The notes beneath the pieces are model-generated. The model did no database searches. It had not been told where the DNA came from and saw nothing but the letters and a program-made list of their open reading frames with translations. A stretch of 64,000 nt of DNA from Erythrobacter litoralis (GTDB lineage Bacteria > Pseudomonadota > Alphaproteobacteria > Sphingomonadales > Sphingomonadaceae): NCBI RefSeq assembly GCF_029760855.1, contig NZ_SOSI01000004.1:248001-312000 (forward strand), read 5' to 3'. A program made the position numbers and the translations under genes. The first letter of the stretch is position 1, and every line of letters begins with the position of its first letter. Shown piece after piece: positions 36,322 to 44,444 of the stretch.

Positions 36322-37176
36322 ATGGGCCAGAAATCGCAGATATGGCTGCTGACCAATGCACGCAGCGGCAGCAACAACGAAGCTGCGCTGGAAAAGCTGC
36401 TCGCACATTGCGACGAGTGCGACATTGCGGTGATGCGAACGCTTCGCTTTCCAGACGACGATCTACCAACCGCTGCCGAACTCGACGCTGAAGGTATTAA
36501 GCGGCTCGGCATTTTCACCGGCGATGGCACGCTGAATGCCGCGATCACCGGCCTCTACGGCTGGGGCGGCGAGATCATGGTGCTGCCGGGCGGCACGATG
36601 AATCTGCTCTCGAAAAGACTGCACGGCGACAACGAGATGGAAGACATCGTACGACGCATCGATAGCGGTGCGGCGAGGCGGGTCAGGCCGACCGTCGCGC
36701 GATGCGCCAAGGGTGACGCACTCGCCGGCCTGCTTGCAGGGCCGGGAACTGCCTGGGCGAATGTGCGCGAGGCGATGCGCGATTTCGATATTGCCGAGAT
36801 CGCGCAGGGTGCGAGCGAGGCAATGTCCAAATCGACCGATGGCGCCATGGTACATTTGCGCGTGCCCGAACGCGGTAGGGGGGAAGGCTATCCGCTTGTT
36901 GAAATGACGCCGAGTCATCGCGGAATCCAGATCGACGGCTTTTACGCCGAGGACGCCGGCCAGTTTCTGCAACAGGGCTTCGCTTTACTCCGGCGGCGCT
37001 TTCGCGAGGGTCCACATGAACGGCTCGGCCTGCTCGACGAGATTATCCTCGAGAGCGAGGACGAGACATCCATCGGCGTCCTGATCGACGGCGAGCCAGC
37101 CGAAGTGCCTTGCCGCGCCAAGTTCGAAGTGGCGACCTGCGAGGTCGATCTGCTAGCGACGCATCATGGCTTCTGA
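36322..37176 (+). CDS. Diacylglycerol/lipid kinase family protein
   Basis: 284 residues. The nucleotide-binding loop IFTGDGTLNAAITGLYG and LPGGTMNLLSKRLHG are hallmarks of the DAGK catalytic domain (GGDGT in the typical family, here TGDGT). It probably phosphorylates a diacylglycerol-like lipid. It lies 72 bases after the LytTR regulator and overlaps the metallophosphoesterase gene by 11 bases, so the two are likely co-expressed. Confidence 0.85.
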   Translation: MGQKSQIWLLTNARSGSNNEAALEKLLAHCDECDIAVMRTLRFPDDDLPTAAELDAEGIKRLGIFTGDGTLNAAITGLYGWGGEIMVLPGGTMNLLSKRLHGDNEMEDIVRRIDSGAARRVRPTVARCAKGDALAGLLAGPGTAWANVREAMRDFDIAEIAQGASEAMSKSTDGAMVHLRVPERGRGEGYPLVEMTPSHRGIQIDGFYAEDAGQFLQQGFALLRRRFREGPHERLGLLDEIILESEDETSIGVLIDGEPAEVPCRAKFEVATCEVDLLATHHGF

Positions 37177-38026
37177 CGACCGACTGATCTTCCACCTCTC
37201 CGACATTCACTTCGGGCTCGAAAACAATCGTGCGCTTGATTGGGTCAAGCAGGAGATCGCCGAAACGCGGCCCGATGCCGTGGCGATTACCGGCGATCTC
37301 ACCATGCGTGCCCGGCACCGAGAATTCGAGGCGGCGACCCATTGGATCAATTCGCTCGACGCACCGGTGACGGTCGAAGTCGGCAATCATGACATGCCCT
37401 ATTTCAATCCCATCGAGCGGTTCTTCACGCCCTATAAGCGGTTTCGCGGGATGGAGGGCAAGGTCGAGCGCGAACTCGATCTCGGCAACCTGCACATCGT
37501 TCCGTTGAAGACCGCCGTTCGCGCACAACCGCGATTCAATTGGTCGAAAGGCTGGGTGACCGAGGCGGCGCTGCGCAAATGCCTCGACGCGATCGACACT
37601 TTGCCGGAGGGCGCGCAAGCGCTCGTGACCGTGCATCACCCATTGCGCGAAGTGGGAACGCAAGGAACCGCGCTGACGCGGCATGGCGATAAGGCCTTAC
37701 GCGGACTCGCCAAGCGGCCGGTGGCGGCCGTGCTGTCGGGCCACGTCCACGATGCGTTCGATATTCTGGAGAATACGGTAGGCGGCCCCGTGCGTATGAT
37801 CGGGGCAGGCACGCTGTCCAAGCGAACACGCTCGACACCGCCCAGCTTCAACGAGATCCGCTGGCAGGGCGGCGAGCTGAACGTTCGCGTGCGCAATCTC
37901 GAAGACGTGCGCACACGCGACATGCAGATCGACGATGTGCCGGAAGACGCAAAGCCGCCGCGCCAACCGGGCGAACCCGTCGCACCGGTGCGGCAAGTGC
38001 CTCGGGTCGATCCGCCGGTTCACTGA
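37166..38026 (+). CDS. Calcineurin-like metallophosphoesterase
   Basis: 286 residues. The metal-binding motifs in order are LSDIHFG, ITGDLT, EVGNHDMPY, TVHHPL and LSGHVHDAFD, as in the PDE/YfcE class. The substrate may be a phosphodiester such as a cyclic nucleotide or glycerophospholipid, but the sequence alone does not say. It overlaps the lipid kinase gene by 11 bases. The Pro-rich C-terminal tail (KPPRQPGEPVAP) is unusual for the family. Confidence 0.9.
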   Translation: MASDDRLIFHLSDIHFGLENNRALDWVKQEIAETRPDAVAITGDLTMRARHREFEAATHWINSLDAPVTVEVGNHDMPYFNPIERFFTPYKRFRGMEGKVERELDLGNLHIVPLKTAVRAQPRFNWSKGWVTEAALRKCLDAIDTLPEGAQALVTVHHPLREVGTQGTALTRHGDKALRGLAKRPVAAVLSGHVHDAFDILENTVGGPVRMIGAGTLSKRTRSTPPSFNEIRWQGGELNVRVRNLEDVRTRDMQIDDVPEDAKPPRQPGEPVAPVRQVPRVDPPVH

Positions 38027-38037
38027 GCACGGAACGA

Positions 38038-38069
38038 GAAAAGGGCGACCTGCTTTCGCGAGCCGCCCT
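38038..38069 (-). terminator. Rho-independent terminator of rplM-rpsI
   Basis: On the minus strand the stem AGGGCG...CGCCCT with inner pairs GCGAAAGC and followed by TTTTCTC lies 34 bases after the rpsI stop (38103), at 38069-38038. The opposite-strand phosphoesterase ends at 38026, so it may also stop that transcript from the other side. Confidence 0.7.
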
Positions 38070-38102
38070 CCTTGGTGATTCGTAAGAACCGGTGAGCCGG
38101 TA

Positions 38103-38705
38103 TCAGCGCTTCGAGAACTGGAAGCTGCGACGGGCCTTGGCGCGGCCGTACTTCTTACGCTCCACGACGCGGCTGTCGCGCGTGAGGAAGCCGGCGGCTT
38201 TCACGGTGCTGCGCAGCGTCGGTTCGTACTTCGCAAGCGCCTGGCTGATGCCGTGCTTCACCGCACCGGCTTGACCCGACAGGCCGCCGCCGGTGACCGT
38301 GGCGACGACGTCGTACTGGCCTTGACGTTCGGTGATCGCGAACGGCTGATCGATGATGAGGCGCAAGGTCGGACGTGCGAAATACACTTCCTGGTCCTTG
38401 CCGTTGACGGTGACCTTGCCGCTGCCAGGCTTGAGCCAGACGCGTGCGGTCGCATCCTTGCGGCGACCGGTGGCATAGGCGCGGCCCTGCTTGTCGAGCT
38501 CCTGCTCGCGCAGCGGCACGTCTGCGGTCCTCGCGATTTCCGCCGAATCGCCCTGCGGCGCATTGCCGGCGATGTCCTTGAGGTCGGCCAGATCGGACAC
38601 GCTGCTCTTGGCATCTGCACCTTGATTGTCGGCAGTTGCGCCCTTGGTGGCGGCTTCGCCGGGGGTGGGGGCGGCGGTGTCGGTCGTGTTGGTTTCGTCG
38701 GCCAT
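38103..38705 (-). CDS. rpsI: 30S ribosomal protein S9 with acidic N-terminal extension
   Basis: 200 residues. The S9 core begins about residue 74 ([21 protein letters not shown]) and ends [16 protein letters not shown], the rRNA-contacting tail. The first about 73 residues are an acidic, Ala/Thr-rich extension absent from short S9 proteins but common in sphingomonads to varied lengths. The ATG overlaps the rplM stop by one base (TAATG), which supports this long start. Confidence 0.96.
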   Translation of the reverse strand: MADETNTTDTAAPTPGEAATKGATADNQGADAKSSVSDLADLKDIAGNAPQGDSAEIARTADVPLREQELDKQGRAYATGRRKDATARVWLKPGSGKVTVNGKDQEVYFARPTLRLIIDQPFAITERQGQYDVVATVTGGGLSGQAGAVKHGISQALAKYEPTLRSTVKAAGFLTRDSRVVERKKYGRAKARRSFQFSKR

Positions 38706-39184
38706 TATGCGGCAACCTTATTCTTGCGGTTCATCGAAGCGACGTCGAGCGTCTCGGGCTGCTGACCGTCATGCGGATGCTCGGTCCCGGCATAGATGTG
38801 GAGCGCCTTCATCTGCGCACGGCCCAGCGGACCGCGCGGGATCATGCGCTGCACGGCCTTTTCCAGCACACGCTCGGGAAAACGGCCTTCCAGAACCTTC
38901 GTCGGCGTCGTTTCCTTGATGCCGCCCGGGTGTCCGGTGTGCTTGTAATAGATCTTGTCATCCATCTTCTTGCCGGTGAATTTCACCTTCTCGGCATTGA
39001 TGATGATGACGTGATCGCCGCAATCGACGTGCGGGGTGAAGCTCGGCTTATGCTTGCCGCGCAGGATGTTGGCGACGATCGCGGCGAGGCGGCCGACAAC
39101 GAGGCCGTCCGCATCGACGATATGCCACTTCTTTTCCACCTCGGCCGGTTTGATCGACCGGGTGACCTTGCTGAGAGCCTTCAT
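38705..39184 (-). CDS. rplM: 50S ribosomal protein L13
   Basis: 159 residues. The signature is [34 protein letters not shown], with [16 protein letters not shown] and [25 protein letters not shown]. It is cotranscribed with rpsI. In the 162-base leader before ATG 39184, a small hairpin ACGCC-TAAC-GGCGT (39213-39226) lies 29-42 bases upstream of the start; L13 autoregulates its own operon in E. coli, so it could be a binding site, but this is speculative. Confidence 0.97.
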   Translation of the reverse strand: MKALSKVTRSIKPAEVEKKWHIVDADGLVVGRLAAIVANILRGKHKPSFTPHVDCGDHVIIINAEKVKFTGKKMDDKIYYKHTGHPGGIKETTPTKVLEGRFPERVLEKAVQRMIPRGPLGRAQMKALHIYAGTEHPHDGQQPETLDVASMNRKNKVAA

Positions 39185-39346
39185 GGCTGATGTGTCCGTA
39201 TCTGGTGTTGCGACGCCTAACGGCGTTCGAATGTCTCACGCGAATCCGAGACGGGCCGGACTGCGAGCGGGGCGCAAATGGCGCTATCGGCACCGAAGGT
39301 CAAGCAAATCCGGGCTATACGGCGGTGGTATAATAATACCGCAGGT

Positions 39347-40399
39347 TCAGGCGAGGGCGGAATGCAGGCTGGCGGTGGGCCGGCGGCCGAGCAGGTGCGC
39401 GGACCATGCGAAGGCGACCACGAGCAACGCGCCGACGACCTGATGCGCCACAGCGATCCATAGTGCGACGCCGCTGACGACGGTCGCGATGCCGAGGAGG
39501 ATTTGCGTACCGACCGCCGCGTTCAGTGCGATCGACGCCTTGCGATCGATAGATCGGACCTGGCGCGCCATGACGATCAGCGCGATCGCGGCGACCCACG
39601 CCCACCAGCGATGAATGAAATGCAGCGTGAAGGGGTCGTGCGTGATCGTCCACCACAAACCGTTACTTGTGCCGAGATCCGGAACGAGGCGGTCGTTCAT
39701 CAGCGGCCAGCTGTCGCTCGCAAGCCCGGCATTGAGTCCGGCCACCCAGGCGCCGAGCAGGAGCTGGAGAAACAGGATCGCGCCGACCCAACTGGCCGTG
39801 ACGGTCCAGCGCGCCGAAAAGCGCTGCCCGAACCCGTAACGGCGCAGATCGAGCGCCGTCCAGACAAGTGCGCCGAGCGTGAAAAGGGCGGTGAGGAGGT
39901 GGATCGACAGCCAGAAATGGCTGACGTCGGTCATCGTGCCGGACAGACCGCTCCGCACCATGAACCACCCGAACACACCCTGCAGCCCGCCGAGTAGCAG
40001 CAAGGCAACGAGCCGATGCTTGTAACCCTTCGGGATCGCACTTTTGACCCAGAACCAGACCAGAGGCAGCGCGAAGGCCAATCCGATCACGCGACCGAGC
40101 AGGCGGTGGAACCATTCCCAGAAATAGATGAACTTGAACGCGGCGAGGTCCATTCCTGCGGGACCGGTGACGTTGATGTATTCGCCGGTCTGTTTGTACA
40201 GGTCGAACTCGTCCTGCCACGCTGCCTGAGACAGAGGCGGCAAGGCTCCCGTGATCGGTTTCCATTGCGTGATCGAAAGACCACTTTCGGTCAGCCGCGT
40301 AATGCCACCAACCGAGACCATCAGCACGACGAGCGCCGCGACCACGAACAGCCAGGTCGCGATTGCAAGAGGCTGCAGGGCTCCGGAATTTTTCTGCAT
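39347..40399 (-). CDS. ctaA: Heme A synthase (COX15/CtaA)
   Basis: 350 residues with eight membrane helices. It converts heme O to heme A for aa3-type oxidases. Conserved heme-binding His residues lie in FWEWFHRLLGRVIGLAF, VSHFWLSIHLLTALF, LHFIHRWWAWVAA and VAHQVVGALLVVAFAW. I use ATG 40399; the upstream TTG at 40450 adds 17 residues with no membrane start. Confidence 0.94.
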   Translation of the reverse strand: MQKNSGALQPLAIATWLFVVAALVVLMVSVGGITRLTESGLSITQWKPITGALPPLSQAAWQDEFDLYKQTGEYINVTGPAGMDLAAFKFIYFWEWFHRLLGRVIGLAFALPLVWFWVKSAIPKGYKHRLVALLLLGGLQGVFGWFMVRSGLSGTMTDVSHFWLSIHLLTALFTLGALVWTALDLRRYGFGQRFSARWTVTASWVGAILFLQLLLGAWVAGLNAGLASDSWPLMNDRLVPDLGTSNGLWWTITHDPFTLHFIHRWWAWVAAIALIVMARQVRSIDRKASIALNAAVGTQILLGIATVVSGVALWIAVAHQVVGALLVVAFAWSAHLLGRRPTASLHSALA

Positions 40400-40536
40400 G
40401 GCGCTTTCAGTGGTGAGAGACGGCGGGAATCGCAAGGGCTGGAATGCCAACGGTTCACCCTGATTACGTGGCGATCGGTACTCTTTGCCGAAGGCGGTAC
40501 TTGATCTCTGTTACAGTGTCACATATCTCGCAGGAC

Positions 40537-40941
40537 ATGTTGCAACGCTCGTTCTCGGCGATTCGCCAGCGGTTGGATCGTGTCGGCATTCTACTGTCGG
40601 CCTTGTGCGCGGTGCATTGCGTCGTCACGATCGTGCTCGTTTCCGCGATGGGGCTGGGAGGCTCTTTCCTTCTTTCGCCGGAAATCCACCGCATCGGCCT
40701 TGTCATTGCGACACTGGTAGCCGCCATCGCCATCGGCTGGGGCGCGCTGCGTCACCGGGTTGCCCTGCCCTTCGTTATCGCGATGACCGGACTTACCTTT
40801 ATGGGAGGCGCCCTTGCTGCGCCGCATGGTTACAAGGAAGCGGTGCTGACGATCATCGGCGTGGCGCTGGTATCGCTAGGCCATATTCTCAATGTCCGCC
40901 ATATCCATTCCGCGGCTTGTAAGGAACGGTGCGGGGACTAA
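40537..40941 (+). CDS. MerC-like membrane protein
   Basis: 134 residues, four membrane helices. The first helix has DRVGILLSALCAVHCVVTIVLVS, with the CxxHC-type motif of MerC, a mercury-uptake family that in other genomes may move other metals. APHGYKEAVLTIIGVALVSLGHILNVRHIHSAAC supplies the second Cys/His part. No mer genes are nearby, so a mercury role is not supported. The start may instead be GTG 40516. It runs directly into thiS-thiG (0-12 bases). Confidence 0.78.
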   Translation: MLQRSFSAIRQRLDRVGILLSALCAVHCVVTIVLVSAMGLGGSFLLSPEIHRIGLVIATLVAAIAIGWGALRHRVALPFVIAMTGLTFMGGALAAPHGYKEAVLTIIGVALVSLGHILNVRHIHSAACKERCGD

Positions 40942-40953
40942 GTGCTGGTCGTC

Positions 40954-41934
40954 ATGACCGCTTCCATTACAGTTACCGTCAACGGCGAAACCCGCCGCAC
41001 ATCCGCCGATACCGTCGCCGCACTGGTTCGCGAACTCGAACTCGACCCGGCGAAGGTCGCCGTCGAACACAACGGCACGATCGCGCCGCGTAGCGAACTT
41101 GGCCACCATGGCATAGCCGATGGCGATACCCTCGAAATCGTGCATTTCGTCGGCGGTGGGCAGGGTGACGACACGTGGTCCGTCGCCGGACGGACCTTCA
41201 AAAGCCGACTGATCGTCGGTACCGGAAAATACAAGGATTTCGAGCAGAATGCCGCCGCGCTGGAAGCGAGCGGAGCGGAGATCGTCACGGTGGCGGTGCG
41301 CCGGGTGAATGTCAGCGACCCCAAGACACCGATGCTGACCGATTATATCGACCCGAAAAAGATCACCTACCTTCCGAACACCGCCGGCTGCTTTACCGCC
41401 GACGATGCAATCCGCACCCTTCGCTTGGCACGCGAGGCGGGCGGCTGGGATCTGGTGAAGCTCGAAGTGCTTGGCGAAGCGCGCACGCTTTACCCCGATA
41501 TGCGCGAGACGTTGAAGGCGACCGAGGTCCTTGCCAATGAAGGCTTCCACCCGATGGTCTATTGCGTCGATGATCCGATTGCCGCCAAGCAGCTGGAAGA
41601 GGCGGGCGCGGTTGCCGTCATGCCGCTCGGCGCCCCCATCGGCAGCGGGCTCGGTATTCAGAATCGCGTTACGATCCGCCTGATCAAGGAGGGAGCGAGC
41701 GTGCCGGTACTGGTCGATGCCGGCGTCGGCACGGCGAGCGATGCCGCGGTCGCGATGGAACTGGGCTGCGACGGCGTCTTGATGAACACCGCGATTGCCG
41801 AGGCGAAGGATCCCATCCGCATGGCGCGGGCAATGAAACTCGCCGTCGAGGCCGGACGGGATGCGTATCTGTCCGGTCGGATGGCAACCCGGAAATATGC
41901 CGACCCGTCCAGTCCGCTCGCCGGATTGATCTAA
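40954..41934 (+). CDS. thiG: ThiS-ThiG fusion (sulfur carrier plus thiazole synthase)
   Basis: 326 residues. The N-terminal about 65 residues are a ThiS domain ([18 protein letters not shown] ... [11 protein letters not shown] with the Gly-Gly sulfur-carrier end). The rest is ThiG, with the Lys-rich catalytic site [41 protein letters not shown] and [18 protein letters not shown]. This fusion makes thiazole for thiamine. GTG 40942 directly at the previous stop is an alternative start. ThiE/ThiC are not in the window. Confidence 0.92.
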   Translation: MTASITVTVNGETRRTSADTVAALVRELELDPAKVAVEHNGTIAPRSELGHHGIADGDTLEIVHFVGGGQGDDTWSVAGRTFKSRLIVGTGKYKDFEQNAAALEASGAEIVTVAVRRVNVSDPKTPMLTDYIDPKKITYLPNTAGCFTADDAIRTLRLAREAGGWDLVKLEVLGEARTLYPDMRETLKATEVLANEGFHPMVYCVDDPIAAKQLEEAGAVAVMPLGAPIGSGLGIQNRVTIRLIKEGASVPVLVDAGVGTASDAAVAMELGCDGVLMNTAIAEAKDPIRMARAMKLAVEAGRDAYLSGRMATRKYADPSSPLAGLI

Positions 41935-42010
41935 GGGCAAAAAGCGGCGCCGGAATTACCCGGTGTTAACCATCCTGCGCGATACTCCGAATCGTCAGCA
42001 GGAGGGACAC

Positions 42011-42538
42011 ATGCCGGTCACCAGCAAAGCGTCGATGACGATTTCCGAAATGCGCGAATTCGCAAGCTTCAGTGCCGCCGAACAGCGCTACATCCGTCGC
42101 AGCCTCGATATCGGTCTCGGCCGGTGCGATGCCTTTCTGGTCTGGGGTCGCAATGCGAGCGAGAACGCCGCGATCCGCAGCCAGTATGTGACGTATCAGG
42201 AACTTAAGGCGCTGCGCCATGCGATCCCGGCGGAAACCGGCTTCGACATGATCGAGAGTTTCGTCGGCAAGCTGACCCGTGTCGCCGCCTTCGATCTTGC
42301 GCAGGAACGGCTGGACAGCTTTTCCGCCTTCCGGTTCCTGTATGAGCGCCTGCTCGGTGCCGATGCGCGTCCCTGGTTGCCGAGTGCGTTCTGCGCCGCC
42401 GCCGCCTTGCCGCAGATCCGGCCCGACCGCCGCAAGATGCTGCTTCAGAGCCTGAGCGAAGCCGCCGCCACCGCTCCGGGCTGGAGCGACCGCGCGCCTA
42501 CATTCTATCCGGAGTTCATCGAAGAAGCGGCGGCTTGA
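42011..42538 (+). CDS. Conserved protein of unknown function
   Basis: 175 residues, soluble and mostly helical. A strong ribosome-binding site AGGAGG (42000-42005) is 5 bases upstream of the ATG, so this start is preferred over a longer one at 41963. I do not recognise the family. No signal or membrane segment. It lies 76 bases after thiG and faces the acyl-CoA ligase with a 13-base gap. Confidence 0.7.
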   Translation: MPVTSKASMTISEMREFASFSAAEQRYIRRSLDIGLGRCDAFLVWGRNASENAAIRSQYVTYQELKALRHAIPAETGFDMIESFVGKLTRVAAFDLAQERLDSFSAFRFLYERLLGADARPWLPSAFCAAAALPQIRPDRRKMLLQSLSEAAATAPGWSDRAPTFYPEFIEEAAA

Positions 42539-42551
42539 CCCGCCACGGCGC

Positions 42552-44369
42552 CTAATTCCGGTACAAGCCGTCGAGCCGTTCGCCGTAACGCTCCCTGATC
42601 TTGTGACGCCGGATTTTCATGCTCGGCGTCATTTCCTCGTTCTCGATCGAGAACGGCTCGTCCGCGAAGGCGAACTGGCGCACTTTCTCCACGACCGACA
42701 GTTCCTTGTTCACCCGGTCGACCGCGGCGCGAACGGCGTTCTTGTACGCCGGCAGCGCCTGCAGCTCCTTGCAATCGAACTCCTTGCCCTGTGCGCGGCA
42801 CCATTCCACCGTCCATTCGGCGTCGGGCACGATCAGACCGACGACATAGGGCCGCTTGTCACCCGCGACCATCGCCTGCCCGATTTCGGGCTGGAGCGTC
42901 AGCATCCCCTCGACCTTCTGGGGTGCGACATTGTCGCCCTTGTCGTTGACAATCATGTCTTTCTTGCGGTCGGTGATGACGATGCGGCCCTTCTCGTCGA
43001 AATGGCCGATATCCCCGGTATGAAGCCATCCGTCCTCGATCGTTCGGCGTGTCTCGGCGTCGTTCTGCCAGTAGCCGTGCATCACCAGTTCGCCGCGGCA
43101 CAGGATCTCGCCATCCTCCGCGATCTTCACATCCACTCCCCGCAATGGCGGGCCCACCGAATCCATCGCGATCCCGGCGCGCGGTCGGTTGCAGCTGATG
43201 ACGGGGCCGGCTTCGGTCTGTCCGTACCCCTGAAGCAATGTCAGGCCCATCGACTCGAAGAAGATGCCGACTTCCGGATTGAGCGGCGCGCCGCCTGAAA
43301 CCATCGCCTTCATCCGCCCGCCGAACTTTTCGCGGATCTTGGGACGCAGCAGTTTCTCGAGCATGAAATCGAGCAGGCCGTCGCCCAACCGCCGGCGGCC
43401 CGCCGCCTTCCGCTCGCCGATATCGAGGGCAAGGTCCATCAGCCGCTCGGGCATGCCGCCCTGCTTCGAAACCTGCTTCATGATCCGTGTGCGCAGGACT
43501 TCGAACAGGCGCGGGACGACGACCATGAGGGTCGGCCGCACTTCCTCGATATTGCCGGCGAGCTTTTCCAGCCCTTCCGCATAGTAGATTTCCGCGCCGA
43601 CCCCGATCGGCAGGTATTGGCCGCCGGTATGCTCGTAAGCATGGCTAAGGGGCAGGAAGGAGAGGAAGCGTTCCTCGTCGCTGAGGCCGAAATCCTCGAT
43701 CAGCACTTCGGCTGCACCGGCCGCATTGCACAGGATCGCCCCGTGATGCTGCTTCACTCCGCGCGGTGCGCCGCCGGTCCCGCTGGTGTAGATCAGGCAC
43801 GCCGTATCGCCACGCCCGATTGTCGCGATCCGCTCGTCGACCGCTTTTCGCGCTGCAGCCGCATCGCCGCTCGTCAGATGCGACCAGCCGTGGCAGGTGA
43901 GATTGCCACCCTGATAGCCGCGCACCTCGTCGATCGGAATGATGTGTTCGGCAACGCCTGTGCGAAAAATCGCGGGGATCAGGGGCTGGGCCAACTTGTC
44001 GGTCGAAACGATGACCGCCCTTGCGCCCGAATTGTCGAGGATGTGGACGTGGTCGCGTTCGGTATTCGTAATGTAGGCCGGTACGGTGATGCAGCCTGCC
44101 GCCATGATGGCGAGATCGGCGATGCACCATTCGGGCCGGTTTTCACTGACGAGGCAGACCCGGTCGCCGTCGTTCAGCCCGAGATCGCGCAAGCCCTGAG
44201 CCAGAAGGCAGACTTTGTCCGCTACTTCGCCCCACGTTTCGGTCTGCCAGGAACCGGCGCGCTTGGCGCCCAGAAACGGGCGATCGCGCCGCTCGTCCGC
44301 CCGCTGGAGGAAAAGTTCGACGAGATTGTTGGCCGCATCGATGTCCGACAGCAAAGGCAGGCTCCTCAC
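42552..44369 (-). CDS. AMP-dependent long-chain fatty acid-CoA ligase
   Basis: 605 residues. The AMP-binding motif is LIYTSGTGGAPRGVKQHHG, followed by GYGQTEAGPVISCN and the C-terminal GDIGHFDEKGRIVITDRKKD with the hinge Asp. It activates a fatty acid by adenylation and thioesterification. It starts with GTG at 44369 since no ATG is near the family N-terminus. The C-terminal TPSMKIRRHKIRERYGERLDGLYRN end is typical of the FadD15 class. Confidence 0.92.
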   Translation of the reverse strand: MRSLPLLSDIDAANNLVELFLQRADERRDRPFLGAKRAGSWQTETWGEVADKVCLLAQGLRDLGLNDGDRVCLVSENRPEWCIADLAIMAAGCITVPAYITNTERDHVHILDNSGARAVIVSTDKLAQPLIPAIFRTGVAEHIIPIDEVRGYQGGNLTCHGWSHLTSGDAAAARKAVDERIATIGRGDTACLIYTSGTGGAPRGVKQHHGAILCNAAGAAEVLIEDFGLSDEERFLSFLPLSHAYEHTGGQYLPIGVGAEIYYAEGLEKLAGNIEEVRPTLMVVVPRLFEVLRTRIMKQVSKQGGMPERLMDLALDIGERKAAGRRRLGDGLLDFMLEKLLRPKIREKFGGRMKAMVSGGAPLNPEVGIFFESMGLTLLQGYGQTEAGPVISCNRPRAGIAMDSVGPPLRGVDVKIAEDGEILCRGELVMHGYWQNDAETRRTIEDGWLHTGDIGHFDEKGRIVITDRKKDMIVNDKGDNVAPQKVEGMLTLQPEIGQAMVAGDKRPYVVGLIVPDAEWTVEWCRAQGKEFDCKELQALPAYKNAVRAAVDRVNKELSVVEKVRQFAFADEPFSIENEEMTPSMKIRRHKIRERYGERLDGLYRN

Positions 44370-44444
44370 GCAATAATCTTTTGTAATCCAACCCGTAAGT
44401 CAGCCGATTACGCGGGCGGCACTGTTACGGCAAGGCTGCGCCGG

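Noticed and set aside
39332-39346. GGTATAATAATACC-type palindrome after ctaA, looks like a promoter -10
   Set aside because: It lies between ctaA and rplM with no good -35 at the right spacing on either strand.
40501-40536. Tandem TGTTACA/TGTCACA near the MerC-like gene as a metal-repressor box
   Set aside because: Too short and not a known palindrome; no metal-regulator evidence nearby.
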